A stretch of 64,000 nucleotides of DNA from Mycobacterium barrassiae (GTDB lineage: Bacteria > Actinomycetota > Actinomycetes > Mycobacteriales > Mycobacteriaceae): NCBI RefSeq assembly GCF_025822765.1, contig NZ_JACKUK010000027.1, forward strand, positions 63,626 through 127,625, read 5' to 3'. The position numbers and the translations under genes are program-made. The stretch's first letter is position 1. The number at the start of each line of letters is the position of its first letter. This document shows, piece after piece, positions 16,965-26,823 of this stretch. Under the pieces are notes generated by a model, which saw nothing but the letters and a program-made list of their open reading frames with translations, was not told the origin of the DNA and made no database searches.

Positions 16965-19613
16965 TTAGGCGGACAGCGCGATGTGGTGCGCCCCCTCGAC
17001 GGCGGCGTACCGCTGCGGGCTGCACGTCAGCACGATCACCTGCCCGTCACCGCCGACGGCGTTGAACACCGCACCCATCTTGACCAGTCGGTCGGCGTCG
17101 GTGAATCCCAGGGCGTCGTCGATCACCACCGGAACGGTGTCCTCCTTGGCGACCAGCGCAGCGCCGGCCAACCGCGCGACGATGCCCAGCTGCTCCTTGG
17201 CGCCGCCGGACAGCGACTCGTAGGGAACCGTGCGACCAGACAGCGTCCGGCTGCAGATCTTCAGATCGCTGTCGATCTCCACTTCGAAACTGTCACCGAA
17301 GACGAGGCGACCGAGCCGCTCCACCTCGGTCCGGAACGGGTCGACGTAACGCAGCCGTGTGGCATCACGGTGCCGAATGATCACCGACCGCAGCAGTTCC
17401 GCGGCCCGGGCCCGCCGCTGCACCCGCAGGTATTCCGCCTCGGCGTGTTCGCGTTCGGTCTCCGCCGCGTCTAGTTGCCCCTTGCGACCTTCGGTGCCGT
17501 ACACCTTCAGCTGAGTCTTGACCTCGCGGAGCGCCTCGGCCACCTCGTCATGCTCGCGGCCCACCTCCTCGGCCCGACGGGTGGCGTCGTTGAGCGCGGC
17601 GGCGACAGCGTCCGGAGCCGCTTTGGCCAGCTCGGCGCTGAGCTCGGCGACGAGGGTGTTCGCGCGTCGCGCCTCCTGCTCACATGTTTCCGCCTTGGCG
17701 GTCAACTCCTCGTCTGCGGTGGTCCCACGCTGCCGCGCCAGCTGGTCACGCGCGAGGGTGAGCTGGCCCTGCTCGGTGGTGAGCTTCTCCCGCATCAGCG
17801 CGACCCGAGTCTCGCGCTCCCCCAACTGCTTTGCCGCGGCCTCGGCAACCTTGCGATGCTTCTCGCAGTCCGCGATGGCCTGCGCCGCGGCGGTGGTGGC
17901 CGCCTGGAGTTCGGCTCGTGCGGCGTCCGCGTCGGCTTCGAACAGGTCGGCGGCGACGGGCTGGCGCGCAGTCAGCTCGGCCAACCGGGTCTGCAGCTGG
18001 TCGACCGACGCGTCGCCGGTCAACGCCTCGATTCGTGCGACCAGCCGATCCCGGGTGGTCACCAGTTGCAGCCGGCGCTGGTCGAGGGCGCGCGCCGCGG
18101 CGACATCGGCGACACCGGCCTTCGCCAACTCGGAGGCCAAAAGCTGCTGGGCCGCTTCGAGTTTGGCATGCGTCTCCGACGCCGGCGTGCTCGGCGCCAG
18201 GCGCGCAGTCAGCACCCCCGGCACTTCGATCTCGGTCTGCGAGCTCACTCCGGTCGACCAGGACTGGCCCGCCTCGAGTGCACGTACTTCACCGCCCACG
18301 CGCACCTCGACGTCGGCGATCGCCACCAGCTCGAGGTGCGCCGACATCAGTTCGACCTGTGCCATCGCGACGTCGACCGCCGAGTTCGCCGCCTCGATGG
18401 CGCGCATGCCCTCGCCGGTCAGCGCGATGCTCGCCAGCTCCGCCTCGGTGCTGTCCAGATCGCGTTGTGCCCCAGCGATCTTGGCCAGCATCCCCGCCAG
18501 CCGATCGGCCTCCTCGCGCGCGACCAGCTGGTCCACGGTCCGGCGGGCTGCATCGGCGCGGCCCTGCGCGGCCGTCATCGCCGTCCGCGCCTCCTCGGCG
18601 ACCACGTCGGCGGCCTGCTTCACCTCGGCGGCGGTGGCCAGCGCCTCGGCCGCCTCGGCGGCCGAGGCTTCGAGCTCGACGATGGCTTCGGCCCGTCCGT
18701 CGATCGCGTCCCGCAACGCGCGCCGATCGTTGACCGCCGTTGCCGCCGCGGTGCGGCCGGCCTCCGCCGCGGCAGCGACCAGCTCGGCCTGTTTGAGCTC
18801 GCCTGCCAGCGCGGCAACCGCTTCGGCAGCAGCCTGGGCCGCCGTCAGTTGCTTTGAGGCGTCGGTGCGGGCCGCGGTCAGCCGGGCCAGCTCCTCGGTG
18901 AGTTCGGCATGCCTGCGTACCGCGTCGTCGACCTCTGCGATGGCGGCCGCGCACCGGGCCAGCTCCTGGTCGGCGGCCTGGAGCCGTTTCTGGGCGGCAG
19001 CCCACTCCCCGGTGGGGCGGCCGGTGCGGGTGAAGTAGTTGAGGTACTCGGTCTCGATGCGGTCGACCAGCAGCGTGTCGGTTCCGTTGGCGGCCGACGG
19101 CACCGAAGCATCGGTCGGGGCGACCGCGGCGCCGGCAGCGACGTCGAGCGCGCGCGACAGCGCATCACACCCCGACAGGTCCACGGCTTCGGTGGCTGTC
19201 GACTGCAACACCCGCTGGGCCTGCCACAGGCAGGTGTCGACGGTCTCCTCCAGCATGGCCCTGACCCGGTCGTGCGCCTCGTCTCCGGTGAGCTGTTCAC
19301 GCCGCGGCGCCAGCACCGTCAATTCGGTCTCGGCCCGCTTGTGAAAACGCTTGCGGTAGACGAATCGATAAGGGCCGGTGGAGATGTCCGCGGTGATCTC
19401 GGCGCCGACGTCGGCATGCGTCGGCTTGACCTGCTTGACCTCTTTTTTGGATGAGCGGTCCTTGGCCTCCAGAAGCAGGTCCAGCGCCTCGATCATCGAC
19501 GACTTGCCGATCTCGTTGGCGCCGCTCACCACCACGACACCGCGGTCGGGGAACTCGATTTCGCGGTGCACGATGCCGCGGTAGTTGGTCAACACCAAGC
19601 GGTGCAGTTTCAC
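16965..19613 (-). CDS. SMC/Rad50-like coiled-coil ATPase (Rv1278-like)
   Basis: 882 residues: N-terminal ATPase lobe with Walker A GANEIGKSSM (Lys37), a long Ala/Glu/Arg-rich coiled coil from about residue 180 to 750, and a C-terminal lobe with signature SLSGGAKEQLG and Walker B VPVVIDDALGF. It overlaps the phosphoesterase gene by four bases (GTGA), the arrangement of SbcCD/Mre11-Rad50 pairs, which open DNA ends or hairpins. Unlike typical Rad50/SbcC no CxxC zinc hook is visible in the coiled coil, and the protein is shorter. It is therefore better called Rad50-like than SbcC. Corresponds by synteny to Rv1278. Confidence 0.8.
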   Translation of the reverse strand: MKLHRLVLTNYRGIVHREIEFPDRGVVVVSGANEIGKSSMIEALDLLLEAKDRSSKKEVKQVKPTHADVGAEITADISTGPYRFVYRKRFHKRAETELTVLAPRREQLTGDEAHDRVRAMLEETVDTCLWQAQRVLQSTATEAVDLSGCDALSRALDVAAGAAVAPTDASVPSAANGTDTLLVDRIETEYLNYFTRTGRPTGEWAAAQKRLQAADQELARCAAAIAEVDDAVRRHAELTEELARLTAARTDASKQLTAAQAAAEAVAALAGELKQAELVAAAAEAGRTAAATAVNDRRALRDAIDGRAEAIVELEASAAEAAEALATAAEVKQAADVVAEEARTAMTAAQGRADAARRTVDQLVAREEADRLAGMLAKIAGAQRDLDSTEAELASIALTGEGMRAIEAANSAVDVAMAQVELMSAHLELVAIADVEVRVGGEVRALEAGQSWSTGVSSQTEIEVPGVLTARLAPSTPASETHAKLEAAQQLLASELAKAGVADVAAARALDQRRLQLVTTRDRLVARIEALTGDASVDQLQTRLAELTARQPVAADLFEADADAARAELQAATTAAAQAIADCEKHRKVAEAAAKQLGERETRVALMREKLTTEQGQLTLARDQLARQRGTTADEELTAKAETCEQEARRANTLVAELSAELAKAAPDAVAAALNDATRRAEEVGREHDEVAEALREVKTQLKVYGTEGRKGQLDAAETEREHAEAEYLRVQRRARAAELLRSVIIRHRDATRLRYVDPFRTEVERLGRLVFGDSFEVEIDSDLKICSRTLSGRTVPYESLSGGAKEQLGIVARLAGAALVAKEDTVPVVIDDALGFTDADRLVKMGAVFNAVGGDGQVIVLTCSPQRYAAVEGAHHIALSA

Positions 19614-20758
19614 GCCACACCCCTGTCGGCCAGACGCAGCAGCAGCGCCAACGCCGCCCGCGCGTCGTCGGCGTCGGCGCCATCGGAGCGCGCCGTGGCC
19701 ACCAACTCGTCGACCGCGGCCGCTGCGAAGCCGCCGATCCCGAGGTCGTCGAACTCACCGTCGGCGGGTGTCACCGCGATTTCGGATTGCTTGTCCCACA
19801 CGGTGAGTGCGGCGAACAGGCGCGCGTACTTGTCCAGGCACGCATCGAGGGTGGCCTTGTCGGTGACCGTCAGCGAACCGGTCAGACCGACGCGCACGAC
19901 GGTGCGCTCCTTGTCGGGCATCAGGTCCAGATTGAGATCCAGATCGGCGATGTCACGACTGCTGTCGACCGAACGGCGCAGCGTCACGAACCGCCACCGA
20001 CCCACCTTGCGGGGTTCGACCCGCACCGGCACCGAAGGATCTGCCTCGTCGAGGTTTACCACCAGCACATGACCGGGATCTGTCTCGATGTCGTCGTAGT
20101 TGGTGACCTCTGGCGAACCGGAGTACCAGATACGGCCGGTGGAACCGACCTGCATGCGAGAGTGCTTGTCGCCCAAAGCCACATAGTGCACCGCCCCGCG
20201 CGCGATGGCGGCCTCCAGCGCCGCCAAGCGAATCAACGACGGCCGATCCTTGTCGGGAACGAAGATGTCGACCCCGCCGTGGCCGACGACGATGCGGGCG
20301 ACGCCGTCGGCGGGCAGGTCATCGAGCACGGAGGCGACAGGATCTGCGACCGGGGCCTTGGAGGTCCACGGCGCAGCGACCAGTTGCAGGCCCGGCCGCA
20401 CCTCATACACACCAGGTCGATCGAGGACCGTCACGTTCTCCGGGCACTCGGACCGAAACAGCGGGCTGGTGTAGACCGACGATGCATCCAGCGGATCGTG
20501 ATTGCCGGGCAGCAGGTACACCGGGACGCCGATGGCGCGCATCGCCTCCAACGACTGGCTGACGTCCCGGGGCGCGAGTTGGTTGTGCTCGAAGACGTCG
20601 CCGGCGACGACCACGAACTCGGCTCCGGTGTCGGCGGCGAGCTCACCGATACCGGCCACGACATCGCGCCGCGCGGCCGAATAGCGGGGCTGCGCCTCAC
20701 CGTTGAGGAAGTAGCGGGTCATGCCGAGCTGCCAGTCGGCGGTGTGAACAAATCGCAT
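19610..20758 (-). CDS. Mre11/SbcD-like metallophosphoesterase (Rv1277-like)
   Basis: 382 residues. Metal-binding motifs occur in order: HTADWQLG, AGDVFEHN, LPGNHDP, VGHGGVD and GDKHSR, the calcineurin-like/Mre11 nuclease set. The C-terminal third is a separate alpha/beta region expected to cap the nuclease and contact the ATPase partner. GGAAGGGGA stands before the ATG, a strong ribosome site that fixes the start. It precedes and overlaps the Rad50-like gene, so the two are very probably one complex for DNA end processing. Confidence 0.85.
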   Translation of the reverse strand: MRFVHTADWQLGMTRYFLNGEAQPRYSAARRDVVAGIGELAADTGAEFVVVAGDVFEHNQLAPRDVSQSLEAMRAIGVPVYLLPGNHDPLDASSVYTSPLFRSECPENVTVLDRPGVYEVRPGLQLVAAPWTSKAPVADPVASVLDDLPADGVARIVVGHGGVDIFVPDKDRPSLIRLAALEAAIARGAVHYVALGDKHSRMQVGSTGRIWYSGSPEVTNYDDIETDPGHVLVVNLDEADPSVPVRVEPRKVGRWRFVTLRRSVDSSRDIADLDLNLDLMPDKERTVVRVGLTGSLTVTDKATLDACLDKYARLFAALTVWDKQSEIAVTPADGEFDDLGIGGFAAAAVDELVATARSDGADADDARAALALLLRLADRGVA

Positions 20759-20864
20759 CTCGGCCCATCCCCTTCCACTCTCCGTGTCGGCCGGTCTCTT
20801 TGCCGGGCATGGCGAGTGTAGGTCCGGGCGCCGACAAGTCCGGTGAGGCGCGGCGGGGCTCAGA

Positions 20865-22424
20865 TCAACGCAACACGTCCACCGGAAGCTCGTCCTCACC
20901 ACTTTTCGATTGCGATGCACCACGGCGCTCGCGAGTTCGACTCCGCATGGCGAGAACAAGTTCCACCGCGAGTACGGCCAGGAGCGACACACCGAAAACC
21001 GGGAAGATGAGCGCCAGACCGACGGCGGCTCCCGAGACCGCGATCACCACGAGCCGTGGCGCGTTGGCACCAGTGCCGGCGCTAACCCGGCCTGGGACTC
21101 CGCTACGCCCGGCGGGCCGGCGCCTCCACCACATCAGAAGCCCGGTTAGCGCGCTGATGAGCACGCCGAGGCATGCCAGCGTCGCCACGACGCGGGTCAG
21201 TAATCCGAACTGGTTGCCCATATGCATCGCTATGCCGAAACTGGTCAGTTGGGAGAGCGCTCCATCCTCTGCTGCGGTGGCGTTGGCGATGGTCCGGCCG
21301 GTGAACTGGTCGAGAAAGAGCGCGCGCTGCTCCGACAGCTTCTGCGGCCATGCGTTGACCACGGTGTAGCTGCCGTACACCGTTTCCCCGTCCGCTGTCA
21401 CATCTGCCGGCGGGATGATGGCGTAGCCGGGGACCATTTTCTCGCCTTTCGCGAGCCGGTCGATGTCGGCGAACGAGAGCCGCTGCGGAACCGCGCTGTC
21501 GGTTGTTGATGCGAAGACCGGGTCATCGGTAGCGGCCCACGCGATTCGACGACCCAGCCGGTCGTAGTCGCCCATCGTCGCTGGCGTCGAAGGCGCTTCA
21601 ACCTCCGCCGAGGGCGTGACGATCGACGAAACGGCGCGCCAGTTCTCACCCCAATACCGCGACCACGTCAAACCCGACAGCACATAACAGATGAGAACGA
21701 CCGCGAGCACCACACCGGTCAGCGCGTGCATATCTCGCCACCGGATCCGACCGCCACTAACCCATCGGATCTTCAGCAACGGCTTCGCGGCCTCGATCGC
21801 TCGTGGCCACCATAGGTAGACCCCGCTGGCGATCAGCACAAGGATCCAGACCGCCGTTAGCTCCATCCAGAGGTTTCCAACCCCGACTGCAATCACGGGG
21901 TCGGGATACGACGTCGGCGCGATCAGGTGTCCGAGCGATGGCAGGTGCACGTGCGGTCCATCGTTGCCGAATAGTCGGTGCAGCTGATTCGCCCACCCGA
22001 CGAGTCCGGACAATTCACTGCGCTGTCCGAGATATCGCCCGGTGTACGGGTCGATGAAGACCTGGATGAGATTGGCTTCCCCGGCCGGAAGCGAGAGCCC
22101 GTCGGGCGGCACAAAGTCGACCCGGGTCGACCGGTTCACGGCGGCCGGCGGGGTAACGGCATCGAGGGTGTAGTCCGCGCCGACGTTCTGCTCGGCGGCG
22201 GCGATCTGGTCATCGAGCGACATCGCTTCAGGCCCCTCGGCGACCAAATACAGATCACGGTTCAGCCAGTCGTTCAGCGGTTGGGAGTAAAGGATCACGA
22301 GACCGGAACACGCCAGCAGCACAAGTGCCGGTCCCGCGAAAACACCCACCCAGAAATGCAGGCGCCAGATGCGCCTCAAGGCAGCCGCATCGCGGTGGCG
22401 CTTAATGGTGCTTGATGTGGTCAT
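20865..22424 (-). CDS. PepSY-associated transmembrane protein
   Basis: 519 residues. TM1 (FWVGVFAGPALVLLACSGLVILY) follows the IWRLHFWVG signature of PepSY_TM proteins; later come PYTGRYLGQRS, WANQLHRLF, three more helices (ELTAVWILVLIASGVYLWW, GVVLAVVLICYVLSGLTW, RVVATLACLGVLISALTGLLMWW) and a final helix with a short polar tail. Members are linked to iron or flavin-dependent reduction and to metal uptake in various bacteria, but no partner here proves it. The AGGTG just upstream supports the ATG used. No equivalent is remembered at this position in M. tuberculosis, suggesting insertion between the Mre11-like and SixA-like genes. Confidence 0.75.
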   Translation of the reverse strand: MTTSSTIKRHRDAAALRRIWRLHFWVGVFAGPALVLLACSGLVILYSQPLNDWLNRDLYLVAEGPEAMSLDDQIAAAEQNVGADYTLDAVTPPAAVNRSTRVDFVPPDGLSLPAGEANLIQVFIDPYTGRYLGQRSELSGLVGWANQLHRLFGNDGPHVHLPSLGHLIAPTSYPDPVIAVGVGNLWMELTAVWILVLIASGVYLWWPRAIEAAKPLLKIRWVSGGRIRWRDMHALTGVVLAVVLICYVLSGLTWSRYWGENWRAVSSIVTPSAEVEAPSTPATMGDYDRLGRRIAWAATDDPVFASTTDSAVPQRLSFADIDRLAKGEKMVPGYAIIPPADVTADGETVYGSYTVVNAWPQKLSEQRALFLDQFTGRTIANATAAEDGALSQLTSFGIAMHMGNQFGLLTRVVATLACLGVLISALTGLLMWWRRRPAGRSGVPGRVSAGTGANAPRLVVIAVSGAAVGLALIFPVFGVSLLAVLAVELVLAMRSRTRERRGASQSKSGEDELPVDVLR

Positions 22425-22648
22425 CGGTGGCACCTGGGTACCAACAGGGCTGTATTCAACAACTGATTTACGTCCTTCTATGAGGTAGGTAGAAAGGGAA
22501 CCCGTTGCAGCGCAGTAGATCCGAGTAACCAACCGGCATGCAACAGCGTCCGGATACGGCGATACCGAATGGGGTTCGCCACCTAGCCGCACCATGCGAC
22601 GAGCCAAAGGCTGCGTCAAGGGCGGGGTGTAGGGGTGTCAGTCGGCCG

Positions 22649-23200
22649 CTATGCGGTCGGCGCTGCGAGTTGTGGAGGCGCGCGCATACCCAGCCCGGAG
22701 CAACGCAGAACTGACTGCGCACGAACGTCGTCGCTCGCCGGCGGCAACGACCGCACTGCCGGCCGCGAGGTGGGCGCCGCGAATACTCGCAGCCAGCACA
22801 GCACCGATGCACAGACGACGTAGAGATATTCGACGGAGCTGATCGCGATGCCGAGAATCACGGCTGCCGCGAGGTGGGCGCCAGTCATTGACGGGGTGGC
22901 GCCCAGTACGCCGCCGTGGTCATGTTGATGTCCCGCCGACGCCATCAATGTCAGGTGACCGACGGACTGCGCGACGATAAGCGCACCGATCACGCCGAAT
23001 AGCCTGTCGCGTCGGACTTCGAGCGGCGCGGTGGCCAGCGCAGCTCCGACGGTCGCGCACACGATCATCGCAATCACGAGCCTGCCGCCCTGGGGAACAA
23101 GTCCCCCTGCTGCCGCGTGGGCGCCGACGGTCACCACTGCCGAGCACAACCCCACCAGTACGCCGCGCACCCAGCGCGCGCGCGACTTGGGCGTACTCAC
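22649..23200 (-). CDS. Small membrane protein with His-rich loop
   Basis: 183 residues from a GTG, with four probable helices (GVLVGLCSAVVTVGAHAAAGG, LVIAMIVCATVGAALATA, LFGVIGALIVAQSVGHLTLM, AAAVILGIAISSVEYLYVVC). Between the third and fourth is a loop with AGHQHDHGG, a plausible metal-binding cluster. The last 35 residues are hydrophilic. It lies upstream of the PepSY gene on the same strand across a 224-base gap in which I see no further gene. Function unknown; a metal-related membrane protein is the best guess. Confidence 0.6.
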   Translation of the reverse strand: MSTPKSRARWVRGVLVGLCSAVVTVGAHAAAGGLVPQGGRLVIAMIVCATVGAALATAPLEVRRDRLFGVIGALIVAQSVGHLTLMASAGHQHDHGGVLGATPSMTGAHLAAAVILGIAISSVEYLYVVCASVLCWLRVFAAPTSRPAVRSLPPASDDVRAQSVLRCSGLGMRAPPQLAAPTA

Positions 23201-23275
23201 GGTTCAGAACCTTACCGGCGCGGCCACTACATGACCTGCTGGACCCGGCACTCGCGGCACCTCTACGGTAAGACG

Positions 23276-23794
23276 GTGAGCGACTCCTTCCGGACGCTGT
23301 TGCTGCTACGCCACGCGAAGTCGGAGTACCCGACGGGAGCGTCCGACCACGAACGCCCGCTCGCACCGCGCGGAATCCGCGAGGCCGCACTGGCAGGCGA
23401 CTGGCTGAGAGCGCACGCGCCCACGGTGGATGCGGTGCTGTGTTCGACGGCCACCCGCACTCGAGAGACGCTCGAACGCACCCGGATCGACGCACCGGTG
23501 AAATTCCTCGATCGGCTCTACGAGGCCACCCCCGGTGCGGTCATCGAGGAGATCAATCAGGTGCCGAAACGATTCGACTTCGACGTGGCCACCCTGCTGG
23601 TCGTCGGTCATGAGCCGACGATGTCCGACCTTTCGCTCGGCTTGGCCACCGACGAAGGCAGTAACAACGCTGCGGCCGAACGCATCTCGATGAAGTTTCC
23701 GACCTCGGCGATCGCTGTCCTGCGCACCGGCGAGACCTGGGATCAGCTGACGCTGAACAGCGCAGCGCTGGTCACCTTTCACGTGCCGCGCTAG
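23276..23794 (+). CDS. SixA-like phosphohistidine phosphatase
   Basis: 172 residues with the histidine phosphatase core: LLLLRHAKSE (catalytic His in RHA), STATRTRETLE (Arg), and VVGHEPTMSD (second His). Length and the RHAKS variant fit the SixA branch that removes phosphate from phosphohistidine proteins; substrates in mycobacteria are not known. The GTG before SDSFRTLL is chosen because upstream codons lack conserved sequence. Corresponds to Rv1276c. It converges on the lprC-like gene with three bases between stops. Confidence 0.85.
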   Translation: MSDSFRTLLLLRHAKSEYPTGASDHERPLAPRGIREAALAGDWLRAHAPTVDAVLCSTATRTRETLERTRIDAPVKFLDRLYEATPGAVIEEINQVPKRFDFDVATLLVVGHEPTMSDLSLGLATDEGSNNAAAERISMKFPTSAIAVLRTGETWDQLTLNSAALVTFHVPR

Positions 23795-23797
23795 AAC

Positions 23798-24349
23798 TCA
23801 GGCGCGCGTGGCCAGCGTCAGCTCCATCAGCTTGAGCGCCATCGCGCATGCATCGCTGCCAGGGGTCTGCGGGTTGACCCACCATCCGACCACGCCCGCC
23901 GCATCGCTGGCGACGCCGCACGCGCCGTTGGCATCGTTCGGGCGCATCACGATGGAATCGATACCGGCCACCGTCTTGTTCTCGACCCGGTACCCGAGCT
24001 GATCAGCCACCTCGCGCTCGTTGTCCAGGCTGCCCTCTTCGAACCAGAACCGGGTGATGTCCACCAGGCCGGTCGGATTCGCCGCCTGCCAGCGGCACAC
24101 CGCACCGACGAACGTGCTCTGGATGTCCAGTGGATCGGCGTCGACCGTCTCGGCGAGGATGTCCTCCGTCAGGACGTCGCACTCCTTCTGCAGGTTCGGA
24201 TACTGCCGTTCGGAGTCGTTGTTGCGGGGCGCACTGCCGGAACCGGCCTTGATGGCGGTCCCATCGACGGTGCTTGTGCACCCGACGAGCACCGAGAGTG
24301 CGGCGCACGCCGTGACCAGAGCGCCTGCGGCGCGACGAGCAAGTCTCAT
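23798..24349 (-). CDS. lprC: DUF3558-type lipoprotein LprC
   Basis: 183 residues with a signal peptide ending in lipobox LVGC (lipidated Cys24), a short Ser/Asn linker, then a globular domain with conserved cysteines (KECDVLT, AVCRWQAAN, GACGVAS, SDACAMA) typical of DUF3558 mycobacterial lipoproteins. Its start overlaps the stop of the gene at 24346 (ATGA), so the two are translationally coupled. By synteny it matches Rv1275 (LprC). Surface-located; no catalytic motif. Confidence 0.8.
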   Translation of the reverse strand: MRLARRAAGALVTACAALSVLVGCTSTVDGTAIKAGSGSAPRNNDSERQYPNLQKECDVLTEDILAETVDADPLDIQSTFVGAVCRWQAANPTGLVDITRFWFEEGSLDNEREVADQLGYRVENKTVAGIDSIVMRPNDANGACGVASDAAGVVGWWVNPQTPGSDACAMALKLMELTLATRA

Positions 24350-24939
24350 TTGGAGTTCACAATCGACTGGCGGGTGAGTTCCTTGGCAACCTCGCACGCA
24401 TCCGGAAACGGCTTCTCGCTGTAGCTGACCGACCATTCGATGAAGTCATCGTCGAACTGGATGCCGATCTCGCACAGATTGGTGCCGAGGATCGGATCCT
24501 CACCGACCGCGATGAACCCGTCGTGCCCCTCGATGTTGATGTCCTCCACACTGGCGCGCGTCAGTTCTTCGGTCTTGCGCTCGCGCCCGATGGGGCTGCC
24601 GCGGAACCACGTGAACGAGAAGTGCGGTCCCAGGATGCTGCCGCCGGACAACCACTGGCACCCCACCGAGGTCTTCGCGGTGTTCACCAGGCCCGGTACG
24701 CGCGTCTGCGAAATGACTTCCTGGTCGCTGATGCCGCCGCATTCGGGGAAGAAGGGGCCGTGGGTGGCGCTGGCTGTCGGCGTCGAGGTCTGCGGCACCT
24801 CCGGATTGGCGGGCTCGGAATCCGAGCAGGCGGCAAACATCGGAATGATCGCCACAGCCGCCACCGCCAGCGCCTTGTTATTTCGGCGGGGGTTTCGGCT
24901 CGTCCGGGCCGGACGCGTCGTGGAAGTCACGCCATGCAC
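24346..24939 (-). CDS. lprB: DUF3558-type lipoprotein LprB
   Basis: 197 residues with an Arg-rich n-region, hydrophobic segment ALAVAAVAIIPMFAAC with lipobox FAAC (Cys38), a Thr/Pro/Ala linker, and a DUF3558 domain (PECGGISDQEV, VGCQWLSGG, NLCEIGIQF, DACEVAKEL). First gene of the lprB-lprC pair; matches Rv1274 by position. Divergent from the ABC transporter at 25054. The start may instead be an internal Met/Val nearer the hydrophobic segment, as the n-region is long. Confidence 0.8.
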   Translation of the reverse strand: MHGVTSTTRPARTSRNPRRNNKALAVAAVAIIPMFAACSDSEPANPEVPQTSTPTASATHGPFFPECGGISDQEVISQTRVPGLVNTAKTSVGCQWLSGGSILGPHFSFTWFRGSPIGRERKTEELTRASVEDINIEGHDGFIAVGEDPILGTNLCEIGIQFDDDFIEWSVSYSEKPFPDACEVAKELTRQSIVNSK

Positions 24940-25053
24940 TGTAGCGGCAGGTCAGACCCTCAACCACCGACATGCCGGTTGACCAGGGAATTTATGCAAT
25001 TCTCAGGCGAGTCTGCCAATCAAGGCGATCAACGGGTGTGCGAAAGTAGCCAG

Positions 25054-26823
25054 ATGTTGTGGGCGCTGCTGCGACAGTATGCGCGGCCGTACCGGTGGCT
25101 GCTCGCGATCGTGGCGGTGTTCCAGTTGATCAGCACCCTGGCATCGCTGTACCTGCCAACCGTCAACGCGGCGATCATCGACGACGGCGTCGCCACGGGG
25201 AATCTGCGAAAAATCGTCGAACTGGGCGGCGTGATGCTCGCGGTCACCGCGCTGCAGGTGGTCTGCGCGATCGGCGCGGTGTACTTCGGGTCTCGGGCCG
25301 GCACCGGTTTCGGACGTGACCTCAGGTCGGCGATCTTCCACCACGTCACCGGCTTCTCCGCCGAGGAGACGGCACGCTTCGGTGCATCGTCGCTGCTGAC
25401 CAGGACCACCAACGATGTGCAGCAGATTCAGCTGCTCGTGCAACTGACCTGCACCATGCTGATCACGGCGCCGCTGATGTCGATCGGCGGCATCTTCATG
25501 GCGATACATCAGGACGCCGGCCTGTCGTGGCTGCTGCTGGTCAGCGTGCCGATCCTGGCCGCAGCCAACTACTGGATCGTGTCGCACCTGCTGCCGATCT
25601 TTCGCCGCATGCAACGGCTGATCGACGGCATCAACCGGGTCATGCGGGAACAACTCGCCGGTATCCGGGTGATCCGCGCGTTCACCCGGGAAACGCACGA
25701 ACGCAACCGCTTTGAACAGGCCAACCAGGCGCTGGCGGATGCCGCACTGGAAGCAGGACGCTGGCAGGCGCTCATGCTGCCGACGACCACACTCGTCATC
25801 AACATCTCCAGCGTCGCGCTGATCTGGTTCGGCGCCCTGCGCATCGACGCCGGCCAGATGCAGGTCGGCTCGCTGATCGCGTTCCTGTCGTACTTCATGC
25901 AGATCCTCATGGCGGTCCTGCTCGCCACGTTCATCCTCGTCGTCATTCCCCGCGCATCCGTCTGCGCCGACCGCATCGGCGAGGTGATGTCCACCGAGCC
26001 GCAGATCACCAGCCCACAAAATCCCGTCCGGCCGGCCACCATCAGGGGCGAGATCCACCTGGATCACGTCACGTTCAGCTATCCCGGTGCCGAGCGCCCC
26101 GTGCTGCAAGATGTCTCGCTGATCGCACGGCCGGGGACGACGACGGCGATCGTCGGATCCACCGGCTCGGGCAAGTCGACGTTGGTGTCGTTGATCTGCC
26201 GGCTGTTCGATGTGACATCCGGAGCGGTGCGCATCGACGACATCGACGTGCGCGACCTCGATCCCGAACAGCTGTGGGCGGCGATCGGTGTGGTCCCGCA
26301 GCGGGGCTACCTCTTCTCCGGCACCGTCGCCGACAATCTGCAACTGGGTGCGGCGCCGGGACAAGTGGTGACCGAAGACGACATGTGGCGCGCGCTGGAG
26401 GTGGCCGCCGCCGATGACTTCGTGCGCGCGCACGCCGACGGGTTGGCCATGCGGGTCGCCCAGGGTGGCATCAACTTCTCCGGTGGCCAGCGCCAGCGTC
26501 TGGCGATCGCGCGTGCCGTCATCCGTCGCCCCGCGATCTACCTGTTCGACGACGCGTTCTCGGCCCTGGATGTGCACACCGACGTCCGCGTCCGCACCGC
26601 GCTTCGCGAAGTGTCCGGACAGTCGACAGTTCTGATTGTCTCCCAACGTATTTCGACGGTATCCGCCGCGGATCAGATCGTCGTCATCGACGACGGTCGC
26701 GTTCGCGGAGTGGGCACCCACGAAACACTGCTGGCCGAATGCCCCGAGTACGCCGAGTTCGCCGACTCCCAGGCGCTGGGAGCCGCAAGTGGGCCCAACG
26801 CACGTGAAGGGAGCGCCACGTGA
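25054..26823 (+). CDS. ABC half-transporter (Rv1273c-like)
   Basis: 589 residues. An ABC exporter-type six-helix domain (residues about 1-320, beginning [15 protein letters not shown]) is fused to an ATPase domain: Walker [11 protein letters not shown]-loop [13 protein letters not shown], signature [13 protein letters not shown], Walker [13 protein letters not shown]. Here the residue after Walker B is Asp-Ala rather than Glu, so this site may be catalytically degenerate, a common feature of one half of heterodimers. The start was set by resemblance to the tuberculosis protein; an in-frame ATG 20 codons upstream exists. It overlaps its partner by four bases. Confidence 0.9.
   Translation: MLWALLRQYARPYRWLLAIVAVFQLISTLASLYLPTVNAAIIDDGVATGNLRKIVELGGVMLAVTALQVVCAIGAVYFGSRAGTGFGRDLRSAIFHHVTGFSAEETARFGASSLLTRTTNDVQQIQLLVQLTCTMLITAPLMSIGGIFMAIHQDAGLSWLLLVSVPILAAANYWIVSHLLPIFRRMQRLIDGINRVMREQLAGIRVIRAFTRETHERNRFEQANQALADAALEAGRWQALMLPTTTLVINISSVALIWFGALRIDAGQMQVGSLIAFLSYFMQILMAVLLATFILVVIPRASVCADRIGEVMSTEPQITSPQNPVRPATIRGEIHLDHVTFSYPGAERPVLQDVSLIARPGTTTAIVGSTGSGKSTLVSLICRLFDVTSGAVRIDDIDVRDLDPEQLWAAIGVVPQRGYLFSGTVADNLQLGAAPGQVVTEDDMWRALEVAAADDFVRAHADGLAMRVAQGGINFSGGQRQRLAIARAVIRRPAIYLFDDAFSALDVHTDVRVRTALREVSGQSTVLIVSQRISTVSAADQIVVIDDGRVRGVGTHETLLAECPEYAEFADSQALGAASGPNAREGSAT

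Noticed and set aside
17475-19038. Long open frames on the plus strand (460 and 506 codons) opposite the Rad50-like gene
   Set aside because: Low-complexity Arg/Ser/Ala translations with no motif, mirror images of the coiled-coil gene whose ATPase motifs are intact on the minus strand.
22425-22648. A riboswitch leader upstream of the PepSY gene
   Set aside because: No conserved cobalamin, TPP or other riboswitch box could be recognised in the 224 bases.
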